Shown: positions 16,780 through 26,689, counted from the first letter of the stretch. The stretch is 46,665 nt of DNA from Acinetobacter lwoffii (GCF_024129355.1 NZ_JAMXXP010000024.1:1-46665), one strand, 5' to 3'. The notes: a model not told the origin generated them from the letters alone. Made by a program: numbers and translations.

Positions 16780-19700
16780 ATGAAACGTATGTTGATTAAT
16801 GCAACACATGCCGAAGAAATTCGCGTTGCACTTGTCACTGGTCAGCGTCTTTACGATTTTGATTTAGAAAATCGTACCCGTGAACAAAAAAAATCCAATA
16901 TCTACAAAGGTCACGTGACTCGCGTTGAGCCTTCTTTAGAAGCTGTATTTGTTGAATACGGTGCAGGTCGCCAAGGCTTCCTGTCCATGCGTGAAATCGC
17001 AAACTCTTATTACAAAGCCGACCCTCGCCAAACTTCAAATATCCGTGAACTGATCACTGAAGGCACCGAGCTTCTGGTTCAGGTGGAAAAAGAAGAGCGT
17101 GGCAATAAAGGCGCTGCCCTATCTACTTTTATCTCACTTGCTGGCCGGTATTTGGTCTTGATGCCGAACAACCCAAAAGGTGGTGGTATCAGCCGTCAGA
17201 TTTCTGGTTCAGTGCGTGAAGAACTGAAAGAAATGCTGGCGACACTGAACGTGCCACGTGGTATGAGCGTGATTGTGCGTACTGCCGGGATCGGTCGTTC
17301 ACAAGAAGAATTGCAACTCGACCTACAACACTTGTTAGACCTGTGGGCACAAATCCAGAGCACAGCAAGTTCAGGTCCGTCACCAATGTTGGTACATCAG
17401 GAAGCGGGCGTGGTGACACGTGCCATTCGTGACTACCTGCGTGATGATGTTGCTGAAATCCTGATTGACTCAGAACAAGCCTATAACGAAGCCTATAACT
17501 TCGTAAAAGCGGTGATGCCACGTCAGTTAGAAAAACTGAAAACTTATACCTTAAATGAACCTTTATTCGCGCATTTCGCAATTGAAAGTCAAATTCAAAC
17601 CGCTTATGAACGTGAAGTAAAATTGCCTTCTGGCGGTTCGATCGTGATCGATCAAACTGAAGCTTTAGTGTCAATTGACATTAACTCAGCAAAATCGACT
17701 CGCGGTAGCGACGTTGAAGACACCGCGTTAAATACCAATATTGAAGCGGCAGAAGAAATCGCGCGTCAATTGCGTTTACGTGATATCGGTGGCCTGGTGG
17801 TGATCGACTTCATCGACATGACCAAAGACCGCAACCAGCGTATGGTGGAAGCGAAGCTGCGTGAAGCGACGCAAAGTGACCGTGCCCGTATTCAGTTCGG
17901 TCAATTGTCACGTTTTGGTTTGATGGAAATGAGCCGTCAACGTCTGCGTCCTTCTCTTGAAGAAGCGACTGGCTATGTTTGCCCACGCTGTCATGGTACC
18001 GGCATGGTTCGTGATCTTCGCTCTTTATCACTTTCGATTATGCGTAAAGTGGAGGAGATCGCGCTACGTGAACGTCATGGTGAAGTTCAAGTCGAAGTTC
18101 CAGTCGAAATCGCGGCTTTCTTATTGAATGAAAAACGTCATACCCTGGTATATTTGGAACAGACTTCAAATGTACGTGTGACTGTGTTGCCGCATCCGCA
18201 TCTGGAAACACCGCATTATGAAATCACTTATAATGCCGAAGGCTTTGCACCAACCAGCTATGAACGTACTGAAGCAACACGTTCAAGTGAAAAAGAGTTG
18301 GGCTATGAGTCATCTGAATGGCATTTAGAAGAAGAACATACGCATGCTGCTGCTCCAGCGCCTGCTCAACAGCAAAACAACGGCAGAAACAATAAACGCC
18401 GTAACCAGCAAAACCAAAATGCACAGCAAGCACCTGTTGCACAACAAGCTCCTGCCCAAGCACAAGTTGCTGCTCCTGCATCTAGCCCATGTGCTTGGTT
18501 AGAAAACCTGTTTGTTCAAAAACAGGCAGCGACTGTTGATCAATCCCGTACTGCCAACAATGCAGCTGCAGCGATTGAACAAATGATCAATGGCGGTGCG
18601 GTGAGCCGTGGTCAGTTCGGTCAATTGTCTACACCGGTGGCACAACCTGCTCCACAGCAAGTGTCTCAACCTGCTGCTCCGGCAAGCAGCAATGCTTACC
18701 TGGCACCATCGACTGTAGCGCAAAAACAGGAACGTGATGCTGAAAAACCGGCAGAGCGTGATGAAAGAGCGCCGCGGCATAACAACAAAAAACCACGCAA
18801 TCCGAAGCACAAAGAACCGCGTGAGCAGGTTCAGTCTGAAGCTTCCGCTCCTCAGCAACATCAGGTGCATGAAGAAGTGGTTCAGGTCTCTCGTCAAGAG
18901 CAACGTCATGAAGCACGTGAAAACAAGCGTAATTCTCGCCGTCAGCATCACAACGAGCCATCTCAGCAAAATGATGTTCAAAACAATGAACAACAGCCAC
19001 AACAGGCAATGCCACGTCGTGACCGCCGTAACCAGCCACGTCAGGAACGTCCAAATCGCCACCGCGATCCAAGCGTGCTGAATGAGCAGGCTCAACAAGC
19101 AGCACCTGCAGTCGTTGAAGCGCCAGCAGTCAACGACAAGCAGCTTCGTGTTGAGTTGGTCGATGCGCCACGTCAAGACGTGATGCCAACAGCTATGGTC
19201 GTGAATATTGACCAGGCGAAAAGCGAAATCGTGGCATTGAATGACAATGCTGCAGTTGCAACGCCAGCAGTTGAAGTTACTGCACCGGCAGATGCGTCAA
19301 TTGAAGAAGTCGCTGCTGAAAATGTAGTGGAAGCTGCACTGACAGCCCCTGTTGAAGAAGTTGTGCCAGCTGAAGAATCAAGCGCTGAAAAACCACGTGC
19401 CAGCAATGATCCGCGTCAGCGTCGTCGTCAGCAGCGTGAAGGACAGCCTCAACAGGCTACAGTTCAAAAGTTGACTCCGTCACAAGTACCAACTTTGGGT
19501 CAGTTCACCATTGGTAGCCTGATTCGCCATGTTTATGGTGAAGACTGCTCCGTACTGATTGAACAGTTTGGTTTATTGCCAACCTTCAACCGTGCTCTAG
19601 AGAAGTTCACAAAAGAGTACAACGCGAGTCTGGTGGCTGCAGCATCGCCTGCCGCAGAGAAAAAACCGGTTACCCGTGATGTTCAAGTGACCGTAGCCAA

Positions 19701-20256
19701 GGTTGAAGCAGAGCCTGCTCCAGTTCTGGACCTGACTCCACCAAAACCGGTGTCGGACAAACGTGTCGCAAACGATCCACGTGAGCGTCGCCGTCTGGCT
19801 AAACAGGCTGCAGAACAGGCTCTACAACAAGCCAAGCAACAGGCTAAAGTAGAAACAGCTCCGGCAGTAGAAACTGCACCGGAAGCACCTGTAGCGGCAG
19901 AAGCGCAAGCAGAGTCTGCTGAAGCAGCAGCAACTGAAACTCCAGTAGCCACTGAAATCGCTATTGAAGAAACCGTAAATGCTCAGCCAGCTGAACAAGC
20001 GACTGAAACTACGGCACCAGTAGATGCAGCTCCTGTAGAAGAGGCTTCAGTGACTGAAGCTCAATCTGAAGATGCTGCTCCAGTTGAAGCAAATGCTGGA
20101 TCAAAAGCTCCTGTTACAGAAGCGCAGGATCAGGCTGAAGTGACAACAGAGGACACTGAAGCCAGCGAAGCTGAAAAAGCGGAGAAACAGGCTGCTCGTC
20201 CACGTCGTCCACGTGGTCGTCCACCGAAAAAAGCCAATACTGCAACTGAATCATAA
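16780..20256 (+). CDS. rne: ribonuclease E
   Basis: Essential endoribonuclease, 1158 aa, for mRNA decay and for rRNA and tRNA processing. The N-terminal catalytic half includes an S1 domain (about 38-120), the RNase H-like/DNase I-like region with magnesium ligands D300 ([10 protein letters not shown]) and D343 (VIDFIDM), and the zinc link CPRCHGTG with C401 and C404. From about residue 500 the protein is a long low-complexity scaffold rich in Q, A, E and R. It contains arginine-rich stretches (about 660-770), two NDPR-RRR motifs (876 and 998) and an ordered-looking island near 900-950. The C-terminus has a RPRGRPPKK basic tail. The scaffold should anchor a degradosome, but partner sites cannot be assigned. 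AAGGTG precedes the ATG. Confidence 0.95.
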   Translation: MKRMLINATHAEEIRVALVTGQRLYDFDLENRTREQKKSNIYKGHVTRVEPSLEAVFVEYGAGRQGFLSMREIANSYYKADPRQTSNIRELITEGTELLVQVEKEERGNKGAALSTFISLAGRYLVLMPNNPKGGGISRQISGSVREELKEMLATLNVPRGMSVIVRTAGIGRSQEELQLDLQHLLDLWAQIQSTASSGPSPMLVHQEAGVVTRAIRDYLRDDVAEILIDSEQAYNEAYNFVKAVMPRQLEKLKTYTLNEPLFAHFAIESQIQTAYEREVKLPSGGSIVIDQTEALVSIDINSAKSTRGSDVEDTALNTNIEAAEEIARQLRLRDIGGLVVIDFIDMTKDRNQRMVEAKLREATQSDRARIQFGQLSRFGLMEMSRQRLRPSLEEATGYVCPRCHGTGMVRDLRSLSLSIMRKVEEIALRERHGEVQVEVPVEIAAFLLNEKRHTLVYLEQTSNVRVTVLPHPHLETPHYEITYNAEGFAPTSYERTEATRSSEKELGYESSEWHLEEEHTHAAAPAPAQQQNNGRNNKRRNQQNQNAQQAPVAQQAPAQAQVAAPASSPCAWLENLFVQKQAATVDQSRTANNAAAAIEQMINGGAVSRGQFGQLSTPVAQPAPQQVSQPAAPASSNAYLAPSTVAQKQERDAEKPAERDERAPRHNNKKPRNPKHKEPREQVQSEASAPQQHQVHEEVVQVSRQEQRHEARENKRNSRRQHHNEPSQQNDVQNNEQQPQQAMPRRDRRNQPRQERPNRHRDPSVLNEQAQQAAPAVVEAPAVNDKQLRVELVDAPRQDVMPTAMVVNIDQAKSEIVALNDNAAVATPAVEVTAPADASIEEVAAENVVEAALTAPVEEVVPAEESSAEKPRASNDPRQRRRQQREGQPQQATVQKLTPSQVPTLGQFTIGSLIRHVYGEDCSVLIEQFGLLPTFNRALEKFTKEYNASLVAAASPAAEKKPVTRDVQVTVAKVEAEPAPVLDLTPPKPVSDKRVANDPRERRRLAKQAAEQALQQAKQQAKVETAPAVETAPEAPVAAEAQAESAEAAATETPVATEIAIEETVNAQPAEQATETTAPVDAAPVEEASVTEAQSEDAAPVEANAGSKAPVTEAQDQAEVTTEDTEASEAEKAEKQAARPRRPRGRPPKKANTATES

Positions 20257-20277
20257 TTTGCTCAATTGCAGTCATCT

Positions 20278-20314
20278 AAAAAAACCTAGTCATTTCGGTG
20301 ACTAGGTTTTTTTT
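20278..20314 (+). terminator. rne terminator
   Basis: A perfect 12-bp stem AAAACCTAGTCA / TGACTAGGTTTT with a 6-base loop and an eight-T run, 22 bp after the rne stop. Confidence 0.92.
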
Positions 20315-20397
20315 GCTAGATTTAGTCAGAATAGGTTGATTGCACTAGTGTTTTAACGCTAAAAGATGGATAGCTCGTCTACTGTATATAAATTAAA

Positions 20398-20410
20398 CGT
20401 ATCGGATACG
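20398..20410. promoter_or_regulatory. Palindrome upstream of the acyl-CoA synthetase gene
   Basis: CGTATC-G-GATACG is a perfect 6-bp palindrome. It lies just downstream of an AT-rich TGTATATAAAT block (a possible -10) and 19 bases before the start codon. It could be an operator for a fatty-acid-responsive regulator; no known box is matched. Confidence 0.35.
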
Positions 20411-20429
20411 AAAAATAAATAGGATTCTC

Positions 20430-22271
20430 ATGACCCAAATGAAACCACACGATCTGATTGGGATTGCAGATGTCGCTGCCAAAATCCCGGCCTTCTTGAC
20501 CAAAGTGCCCAATTTGCTCACTGGTCTAAGACAGGCATATTTACGTACTCCGAACACACCGGCCGGCCTGGGTCTGGCTTTCGAAAAAGCGACCAAGCGT
20601 AACCCGGAAGGCATTGCCTTGCGTTTTGAAGAGCAAAGCTATAGCTATGCTGCTCTCAATGCCTGGGCCAACCAGATTGCCCATTTCTATCTATCCTTGG
20701 GCGCCAAGAAAGGTGATGTCGTTGCCGTGATGGTCGAGAACCGCCCTGAGCTGATTGCCAGCGTGATTGGTCTGGCTAAACTGGGTGTGACGACCGCTCT
20801 GGTCAATACCTCTCAAGTCGGCAAAGTGCTGACCCACAGTATCAATCTGGTCAAACCGATTGCCCTGATTGTGGGTGAAGAATGTCGTCATGCAGTCAAC
20901 GAGATTCGTAATGACCTGAATATTAGCAATGACCGCTTGCACTGGTTTGCGGATCAAAATACTCAAGCTGATCCGGGTCAGACACCTGAAGGCTTTATCA
21001 ACCTGGCTGAAAAAACCGATCTTTCCCCTAAATTCAATCCATCAACCACCCATTCAGTGCAGGGTAAAGACGGGCTGTTCTATATTTACACCTCGGGCAC
21101 CACGGGCCTACCTAAAGCGGTGATTTTTACCAATGGTCGCTGGACCCTCGCTTATGGCACTTATGGGCATGTGCTGAATCTCAATAAAGATGATGTGATG
21201 TACTGTACCCTGCCGCTTTATCATGCCACAGGCATGGTGGTGTGCTGGTGCGGTGTTATTGCGGGTAGCAGCACCTTGGCTATTCGCCGTAAATTTTCGA
21301 CCTCTTCTTTCTGGAAGGATGTGCAAAAATTTGATGCCTCTGCGATTGGTTATGTCGGTGAGCTGTGCCGCTATTTGATGGATGCTCCCCCATCTGAACT
21401 GGAAAAAGGTCACCGCGTGACTAAGATGATTGGGAATGGCATGCGCCCAAATATCTGGGATAAATTTAAATCCCGTTTTGGCATTCAGGAAGTGCTGGAA
21501 CTGTATGCCTCTAGTGAAGGCAATGTCGGTTTTAGCAATATTTTCAATTTTGACAATACTGTCGGTTTCTCACCCACACCGTATGCGATTATTGCCTTTG
21601 ATAAAGATAAAAATGAGCCGGTACGGGACGCTAAAGGCCATTGCAAAAGGGTGAAAAAAGGCGAAACCGGTTTACTGATTGGTAAAATTACCCGCCGCTC
21701 ACCTTTTGATGGTTATACCGATCCGGAAAAAAACAAGTCAGTGATCATGCAGGATGTATTTACCCAAGGTGATGCTTATTTCAATACCGGAGATCTGGTG
21801 CGCAATATCGGCTTCCGTCATGCGCAGTTTGTCGATCGTTTAGGCGATACTTTCCGCTGGAAAGGTGAAAATGTTTCCACCACTGAAGTGGAAAATATGC
21901 TGACTGAGTATGACAAAATCGTTGAAGCAGTGGTCTATGGCGTGGAAATTCCCAATACCAATGGTCGTGCCGGTATGGCCGCGATTACCCTGCAACCCGA
22001 TGTAAAATTGGATGATGCAGATTTAGCAGCCATGGCCGCTTGCTTTAAAAAATGCTTGCCAGCTTATGCGATACCGGTATTTTTACGTATACAACAGCAG
22101 GTTGAAACTACAGGTACCTTTAAATACCAGAAAAATAAATTGAAAGAGCAAGCATTTGATCCGAGTAAAACCGATGAACGCTTGCTGGTATTATTGCCAA
22201 GTGCAACGGCATATTCTGAGCTCACCGCAGAGATTTTTGCCAATATACAGGCCTATCAATATCGCTTCTAA
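20430..22271 (+). CDS. long-chain acyl-CoA synthetase (FATP/VLACS-like)
   Basis: AMP-forming acyl-CoA synthetase, 613 aa, of the group resembling eukaryotic FATP/very-long-chain acyl-CoA synthetases. It activates fatty acids with ATP and CoA. The AMP-binding P-loop YIYTSGTTGLPK is at about 218-229. A second signature is ELYASSEGNVGF (about 355-366). A YFNTGDLV segment near 450 is followed by DRLGDTFRWKGENVSTTEVE, the adenylate-forming hinge region. The N-terminus (about 1-40) carries a hydrophobic amphipathic stretch that could bind membrane. AGGA precedes the ATG. It is monocistronic between the rne terminator and the tRNA array. The chain-length preference is not readable. Confidence 0.88.
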   Translation: MTQMKPHDLIGIADVAAKIPAFLTKVPNLLTGLRQAYLRTPNTPAGLGLAFEKATKRNPEGIALRFEEQSYSYAALNAWANQIAHFYLSLGAKKGDVVAVMVENRPELIASVIGLAKLGVTTALVNTSQVGKVLTHSINLVKPIALIVGEECRHAVNEIRNDLNISNDRLHWFADQNTQADPGQTPEGFINLAEKTDLSPKFNPSTTHSVQGKDGLFYIYTSGTTGLPKAVIFTNGRWTLAYGTYGHVLNLNKDDVMYCTLPLYHATGMVVCWCGVIAGSSTLAIRRKFSTSSFWKDVQKFDASAIGYVGELCRYLMDAPPSELEKGHRVTKMIGNGMRPNIWDKFKSRFGIQEVLELYASSEGNVGFSNIFNFDNTVGFSPTPYAIIAFDKDKNEPVRDAKGHCKRVKKGETGLLIGKITRRSPFDGYTDPEKNKSVIMQDVFTQGDAYFNTGDLVRNIGFRHAQFVDRLGDTFRWKGENVSTTEVENMLTEYDKIVEAVVYGVEIPNTNGRAGMAAITLQPDVKLDDADLAAMAACFKKCLPAYAIPVFLRIQQQVETTGTFKYQKNKLKEQAFDPSKTDERLLVLLPSATAYSELTAEIFANIQAYQYRF

Positions 22272-22355
22272 GTACTGAAGTTGCCTATTTTTTGTTTAGA
22301 TAAAGCATAATTGTTGTATTTATAATCAAACATGGGCAACTTTGTTATTTTTTGC

Positions 22356-22383
22356 TTGCGCTGAAATGAGATCTTGCTACAAT
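22356..22383 (+). promoter_or_regulatory. Promoter of the tRNA-Lys array
   Basis: TTGCGC at 22356-22361, a 16-base spacer and TACAAT at 22378-22383. The GC-rich discriminator ACGCTCC follows, a feature typical of stable-RNA promoters under stringent control. Transcription would begin about 75 bases before the first tRNA. Confidence 0.65.
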
Positions 22384-22466
22384 ACGCTCCATCAAACAAA
22401 GTGGTGCTTTAAGCTATTTAGCTTGACTTGCACTGCACATTCAAACCTGGTTTGAATGATGGTTCA

Positions 22467-22542
22467 GGGTCGTTAGCTCAGCTGGTAGAGCAGCGGACTT
22501 TTAATCCGTTGGTCCCGCGTTCGAATCGCGGACGACCCACCA
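22467..22542 (+). tRNA. tRNA-Lys (UUU), copy 1
   Basis: A 76-base cloverleaf. The acceptor stem GGGTCGT pairs with ACGACCC, the anticodon loop reads CTTTTAA with anticodon TTT, the T arm is GTTCGAATC, and CCA is encoded. It is identical to the two following copies and close to E. coli tRNA-Lys. Confidence 0.97.
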
Positions 22543-22562
22543 CTTATTTGATATTCCTTGAT

Positions 22563-22638
22563 GGGTCGTTAGCTCAGCTGGTAGAGCAGCGGACTTTTAA
22601 TCCGTTGGTCCCGCGTTCGAATCGCGGACGACCCACCA
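22563..22638 (+). tRNA. tRNA-Lys (UUU), copy 2
   Basis: Base-for-base the same 76-nt gene as copy 1, with encoded CCA, after a 20-base spacer. It is likely co-transcribed with the other two copies. Confidence 0.97.
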
Positions 22639-22710
22639 TCTTCCGAAAGGATCACGTAAAAGTACACCACACTCTTGCGTCATAAAAATGGTCATCATTT
22701 TTATTCCTCA

Positions 22711-22786
22711 GGGTCGTTAGCTCAGCTGGTAGAGCAGCGGACTTTTAATCCGTTGGTCCCGCGTTCGAATCGCGGACGACCCACCA
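22711..22786 (+). tRNA. tRNA-Lys (UUU), copy 3
   Basis: Third identical 76-nt copy with encoded CCA, after a 72-base spacer unlike the first spacer. Confidence 0.97.
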
Positions 22787-22810
22787 TTCTTTCCTTAGAA
22801 TGTTTCTCTA
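22784..22810 (+). terminator. Possible terminator of the tRNA array
   Basis: A weak hairpin CATTCT/AGAATG with a 6-base loop, starting at the CCA end of the third tRNA and followed by TTTCTC. It is short, and the true end of the transcript may lie further on. Confidence 0.35.
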
Positions 22811-22968
22811 ATTCCCCTCATGATATTTTAATTAAATTGCGATGTTTTGGTCGTGTATTTCTGCGCCTAGATTTTATGCTCACGCGTTCCCACCACTCGC
22901 CTTTATTGTCTAATCTAAATCATATTTGAATTAAGCTTTCGACCAGATCAGCCGATTTTTATCGGGCA

Positions 22969-23658
22969 TTATTTTTGAATATGAAAGGATGTGTCTTTGA
23001 CCAGTTCATAGGCTTTTGAAGGTGCCGGATAACCGCGATCAAATAATTCCCGGTTGGTTCTTTCCTTTTCACTATAGATTTTTTCCAGATTCATGACTAA
23101 GTGATTTGAATCTTTAATCTTATAGTAAAAGCTCGCCCCTTCTTTGCGATTCACCACCACATCGGTACGTTCCGGATTGATAAACCAGCGGTCTTTACGG
23201 TAGGTGATATTGTGAGCCGTGCTGTTTTTGGTATTATCAATAAATACTTTGCCATACTGTAAAATGCTGCGATGCACGGTACCGTCCGGCATCAGAGTTA
23301 AAATAAATTCTGCCTTGCCTTCAGTGCAAGGGGCAAAGCGGCCATCACAATCAATTTCAGTATGATAACGGCCTATAAACGCCTTGGCATCCTCTGGTAC
23401 AGTTGCAGGGTTTAAATCAGCTTCTGCCGGAAGAGTCGCCTGCCCTGCGACCTGAGTTAAGGATTTGGCACTGACGGTCACTACATCGGCCTTCGTATTG
23501 GCAGCGGAAATTTTAACACCCTCTTCTGAGGCCGCCTGACTTTCCTGTTCAGGTTTGACTTGTTGCTGATCACAAGCCTGCAAAATCACTATACTCCCCA
23601 ACACCAGGCTACATTTAAAAAAACTGCTTAATGTACAACGTGATACATCCAATTTCAT
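22969..23658 (-). CDS. NlpE-like outer-membrane lipoprotein
   Basis: Lipoprotein of 229 aa from the ATG at 23658. A hydrophobic signal peptide ends in the lipobox LQAC with lipidated C29. A low-complexity linker (about 30-90) leads to a C-terminal domain resembling the NlpE N-terminal domain: FIGRYHTEIDCDGRFAPC, then FILTLMPDGTVHRSI and later beta-strand segments. The two cysteines of that domain are eight residues apart, unlike the short Cys-x2-Cys of E. coli NlpE. NlpE senses envelope and copper stress through Cpx in enteric bacteria, but such a role here is only inferred. A TTG 69 bases upstream gives a less credible longer frame. Confidence 0.65.
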   Translation of the reverse strand: MKLDVSRCTLSSFFKCSLVLGSIVILQACDQQQVKPEQESQAASEEGVKISAANTKADVVTVSAKSLTQVAGQATLPAEADLNPATVPEDAKAFIGRYHTEIDCDGRFAPCTEGKAEFILTLMPDGTVHRSILQYGKVFIDNTKNSTAHNITYRKDRWFINPERTDVVVNRKEGASFYYKIKDSNHLVMNLEKIYSEKERTNRELFDRGYPAPSKAYELVKDTSFHIQK

Positions 23659-23901
23659 TTTTAATAAACCTAAATAGGAAACATGGCGAGCAAAAAGCAC
23701 ACAGCAAAGCTGCTGAACTTTACACAAGAGTTCAATAGAATTTTCACTATGTTAGTAGCTCTTAGATCTGGTTTTAATCTTTATTAACATTACTTAACGA
23801 TTTTATTTTTAATCAGCACTTTAAAAAGCTTAAGCAAACTCCATTTCTTTAAGTATGGATCCGTTTTAGGATTCAAACCTATTTTTAATCAGGAGATTTT
23901 A

Positions 23902-24177
23902 ATGGCCAATGTTGGTTTATATCGCTCTAACCGCTCAAACATGATTGCAGGTGTGATGGGTGGTATTGCTGAACGTTTTGGTTGGAACGCGAATTTATTA
24001 CGTCTGATTTTTGTGGTGATTTCAATCATGAGTGCCGCATTCCCGGGTATTTTGGTTTATCTGGTGCTGTGGTTAATCATGCCGAAAAAACAGTACAGAA
24101 TTGATCATGACAGCGTTCATCAACCTCAGGGCTATCAAAATCCTGTGCGTACAGTGAATCAGGATAAACGCTATTAA
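23902..24177 (+). CDS. PspC-domain small membrane protein
   Basis: 91 aa with a PspC domain: LYRSNRSNMIAGVMGGIAERFGWNANLLRLIF, followed by one long hydrophobic stretch (about 33-60) and a charged tail. In enteric bacteria PspC senses inner-membrane stress with PspB. No pspA, pspB or pspF lies nearby, so this is a stand-alone PspC-type protein. A clear AGGAG precedes the ATG, and it is followed by its own terminator. Function beyond membrane association is unknown. Confidence 0.85.
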   Translation: MANVGLYRSNRSNMIAGVMGGIAERFGWNANLLRLIFVVISIMSAAFPGILVYLVLWLIMPKKQYRIDHDSVHQPQGYQNPVRTVNQDKRY

Positions 24178-24266
24178 GCTGTACAGTCATTTTTAACAAG
24201 CGTTCTTAACCAGTTTCATCGCAGAGCTTCCTCTTTCACCCCGGTTAAATGGGATGAAATTTTGAT

Positions 24267-24303
24267 GCCACGGTAATTTCCCCAAGTTATCGTGGCTTTT
24301 TTT
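24267..24303 (+). terminator. Terminator after the PspC-domain gene
   Basis: A 10-bp stem GCCACGGTAA / TTATCGTGGC (one wobble) with a 10-base loop and seven T residues, about 90 bp after the stop codon. Confidence 0.85.
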
Positions 24304-24407
24304 GCCTATATTTTTTGTTATTTCTTTGCTGTATTACAGCTTTTCACTTTCTTTCTTAGTTGAATTCACGATAAGTTCAAGATTCCAATTTTTGAAATGG
24401 ATTTCAC

Positions 24408-25193
24408 ATGACTCAGGCAGAATGGATGATGCTGTGGCTCTGTGCCTTAGCAGCCCTGCTGCATGGTTTAAGCGGCTTTGGCTTTCCCATGATGAGTACG
24501 GCTGTTCTGTCCAGTGCATATCCGCTTAGTATCGCGGTTACGCTTGTCATTCTGCCCTGCCTGCTGCTGAATCTGATCATGCTGAATGCTGACCCTGCGC
24601 ATAGCCTGTTGAATAGTATTGGCTATTATATAAAACGTTATTGGCCATTAATGCTTAGTAGCCTGGTCGGCAGTGTACTCGGGGTCAAGCTATTACTTTG
24701 GCTAAATGAGGCTTATTTAAAACTGTTATTGGGTCTGGTAATTATATTTTATGTCTTGGACCAGTTACGGGCACGCCCCTTACAAGTTAGTCCGCATATT
24801 TCCAGCATGCTCTGTTTTGGTTTACTGGCCGGCATTATTGGAGGTGCAACCAATGCCATGGCACCTTTTCTGATGATGTATCTGATGAGTTGCCAACTCT
24901 CTAAAACAGATATTGTCATTATCAGTAATCTCAATTTCATTGCCGGTAAACTGATCCAGCTGGTTTTACTGTTTCCAATTCTGATCACACTGGAAACCCA
25001 TCAACAGCATATTCTGATCGGGATCAGCTTATTCGCCCTTGCTGGTGTCTGGATTGGAGGCAAAATACGCCATCGTTTATCTCAGCAGCACTTCAAATGG
25101 ATTGTCCTGGCTTTACTTCTGGGTTTGGGCTTGTATGCTCTCTGGCAAAGTGCTGGATTATTGCAACAATCTGGTTATAGTATCTTTAAATAG
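24408..25193 (+). CDS. TauE/SafE-family membrane transporter
   Basis: Integral membrane protein, 261 aa, with about eight hydrophobic segments in two similar halves. The glycine-rich ALLHGLSGFGFPMM near the N-terminus and AGIIGGATNAMAPFLMMYL in the middle are the family signature. Members export sulfite, sulfoacetate or other organic sulfur anions, but the substrate cannot be told here. The Shine-Dalgarno sequence is weak (TGGA). The next gene encodes another anion transporter, 83 bp downstream on the same strand. Confidence 0.82.
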   Translation: MTQAEWMMLWLCALAALLHGLSGFGFPMMSTAVLSSAYPLSIAVTLVILPCLLLNLIMLNADPAHSLLNSIGYYIKRYWPLMLSSLVGSVLGVKLLLWLNEAYLKLLLGLVIIFYVLDQLRARPLQVSPHISSMLCFGLLAGIIGGATNAMAPFLMMYLMSCQLSKTDIVIISNLNFIAGKLIQLVLLFPILITLETHQQHILIGISLFALAGVWIGGKIRHRLSQQHFKWIVLALLLGLGLYALWQSAGLLQQSGYSIFK

Positions 25194-25276
25194 GATATTT
25201 TTTAAACAAATCAAAATTACAAATTCAAAGCTGGCATATAAAAATGACGTAAATAAACACCTTGCAAGGAGAGCAT

Positions 25277-26689
25277 ATGACTCAGACCAACCTAGCTACC
25301 CCGACCAATGCCATGCCCAAAGGACTGCTGAAAGGCTGGATCCTTATTCTTGTCGCAGCCATCGTAGCCTATGGCTTATATCTTTACCTGCCCTATGACC
25401 AGAATGCCAATAAAGGACTGGCCCTTTTAGCCTTTATCGGTATCTTATGGCTGACTGAAGCCATTCATATCACGATTACAGCTTTACTCATCCCCGTGAT
25501 GGCGGTATTGCTGGCCATGCCAATGGCCTCTGGTGAGGAACTGGTTCCGATTACCACACAAGCCGCTTTGGCCACTTTTGCCGATCCTGTCATTTTCCTG
25601 TTTTTTGGTGGTTTTGCGCTGGCAACGGCGTTGCATATCCAGAAACTGGACCGGAAAATTGCTATGTGGATCATCTCCATGTCCAGAGGGCATCTGGGTA
25701 TCTCTGTCATGGCAATTTTTGCCGTGACAGCGCTTCTGTCCATGTGGATTTCCAATACGGCGACTGCTGCCATGATGCTGCCTTTGGCTCTGGGTTTGCT
25801 TTCACATCTGGATGTCAGCAAGGATCGTAAAACTTTTGTCTTTATCCTGCTCGGCATTGCCTATTCGGCCAGTATTGGCGGACTGGGCACCATGGTCGGT
25901 TCCCCTCCGAATGCCATTGCCGCCAAGGCCCTCGGCTATGATTTTGCCGACTGGATGAAAATCGGCTTGCCGATGATGTTCATTATTCTTCCTGCCATGC
26001 TGGTCAGTTTATATCTGGTACTACGTCCGAAACTGAATCATAAAATACAATTTGCGACCGAAGATATTCCTTGGACCAGCACTCGTATAGCCACCATGAT
26101 CCTCTTTCTTTGTACTGCAATTGCCTGGATTTTCAGTAAAAAATTCACTGAAATTTTTGGTATTTCCCAGCCGGATACCTGGATTGCAATTTCGGCTGCC
26201 TGTATGGTTGTGATTCTGGGTACCGCAAGCTGGAAACAGATTGCAGAAAATACTGATTGGGGGGTGTTATATCTATTTGGTGGTGGTCTGACCTTGAGTG
26301 CCATTCTAAAGGATTCAGGCAGTTCGCTGGTACTGGGTCAAACTCTGGCCAATGCCTTTGGTGATACCTCCCCGCTGATGATTATTTTTGTAGTCGCTAC
26401 TTTTATTATCTTCCTGACTGAATTTACCAGTAATACCGCTTCGGCTGCCCTGCTAGTACCAGTATTTGCCGCAATTGCGGATCAGATGGGAATGCCCAAA
26501 GAAATTCTGGTGATCGTCATTGGTATTGGTGCTTCATGTGCCTTTATGCTGCCGGTAGCCACCCCACCAAATGCGATTGTTTTTGGAACCGGTCATATCC
26601 AGCAAAGCGAAATGATGAAAGTTGGTTTTGTGCTGAATATCATGTGTATCTTTATTATTTCACTGTTTATTTACTGGTTCTTTATTTAA
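25277..26689 (+). CDS. SLC13/DASS-family anion:Na+ symporter
   Basis: Divalent-anion/sodium symporter family protein, 470 aa from the ATG at 25277, which has AAGGAG six bases upstream. A longer frame begins at a TTG that overlaps the upstream region. Paired SNT signatures are visible: SNTATAAMMLPLAL and TSNTASAALLVPVF, each followed by a PPNA motif (VGSPPNAIAAK and VATPPNAIVFG). About twelve hydrophobic segments are present. Family members take up C4-dicarboxylates, citrate or sulfate. The intact SNT motifs favour a sodium-coupled transporter, but the substrate is open. Being next to a TauE/SafE gene hints at anion traffic. Confidence 0.87.
   Translation: MTQTNLATPTNAMPKGLLKGWILILVAAIVAYGLYLYLPYDQNANKGLALLAFIGILWLTEAIHITITALLIPVMAVLLAMPMASGEELVPITTQAALATFADPVIFLFFGGFALATALHIQKLDRKIAMWIISMSRGHLGISVMAIFAVTALLSMWISNTATAAMMLPLALGLLSHLDVSKDRKTFVFILLGIAYSASIGGLGTMVGSPPNAIAAKALGYDFADWMKIGLPMMFIILPAMLVSLYLVLRPKLNHKIQFATEDIPWTSTRIATMILFLCTAIAWIFSKKFTEIFGISQPDTWIAISAACMVVILGTASWKQIAENTDWGVLYLFGGGLTLSAILKDSGSSLVLGQTLANAFGDTSPLMIIFVVATFIIFLTEFTSNTASAALLVPVFAAIADQMGMPKEILVIVIGIGASCAFMLPVATPPNAIVFGTGHIQQSEMMKVGFVLNIMCIFIISLFIYWFFI

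Noticed and set aside
18499..19176. A 225-aa minus-strand frame and a 158-aa minus-strand frame inside rne
   Set aside because: They are antisense to the low-complexity RNase E tail, where biased codons keep other frames open. Their Leu/Cys/His-rich products look artificial.
22428..22929. Open frames across the tRNA array giving repeated peptide GSLAQLVEQRTFNPLV
   Set aside because: The peptide is the translation of the tRNA-Lys genes themselves; the repeats are the three tRNA copies, not a protein.
25039..25398. A 119-aa frame overlapping the end of the TauE/SafE gene and the start of the SLC13 gene
   Set aside because: It overlaps two clear genes in another frame and has no protein features of its own.
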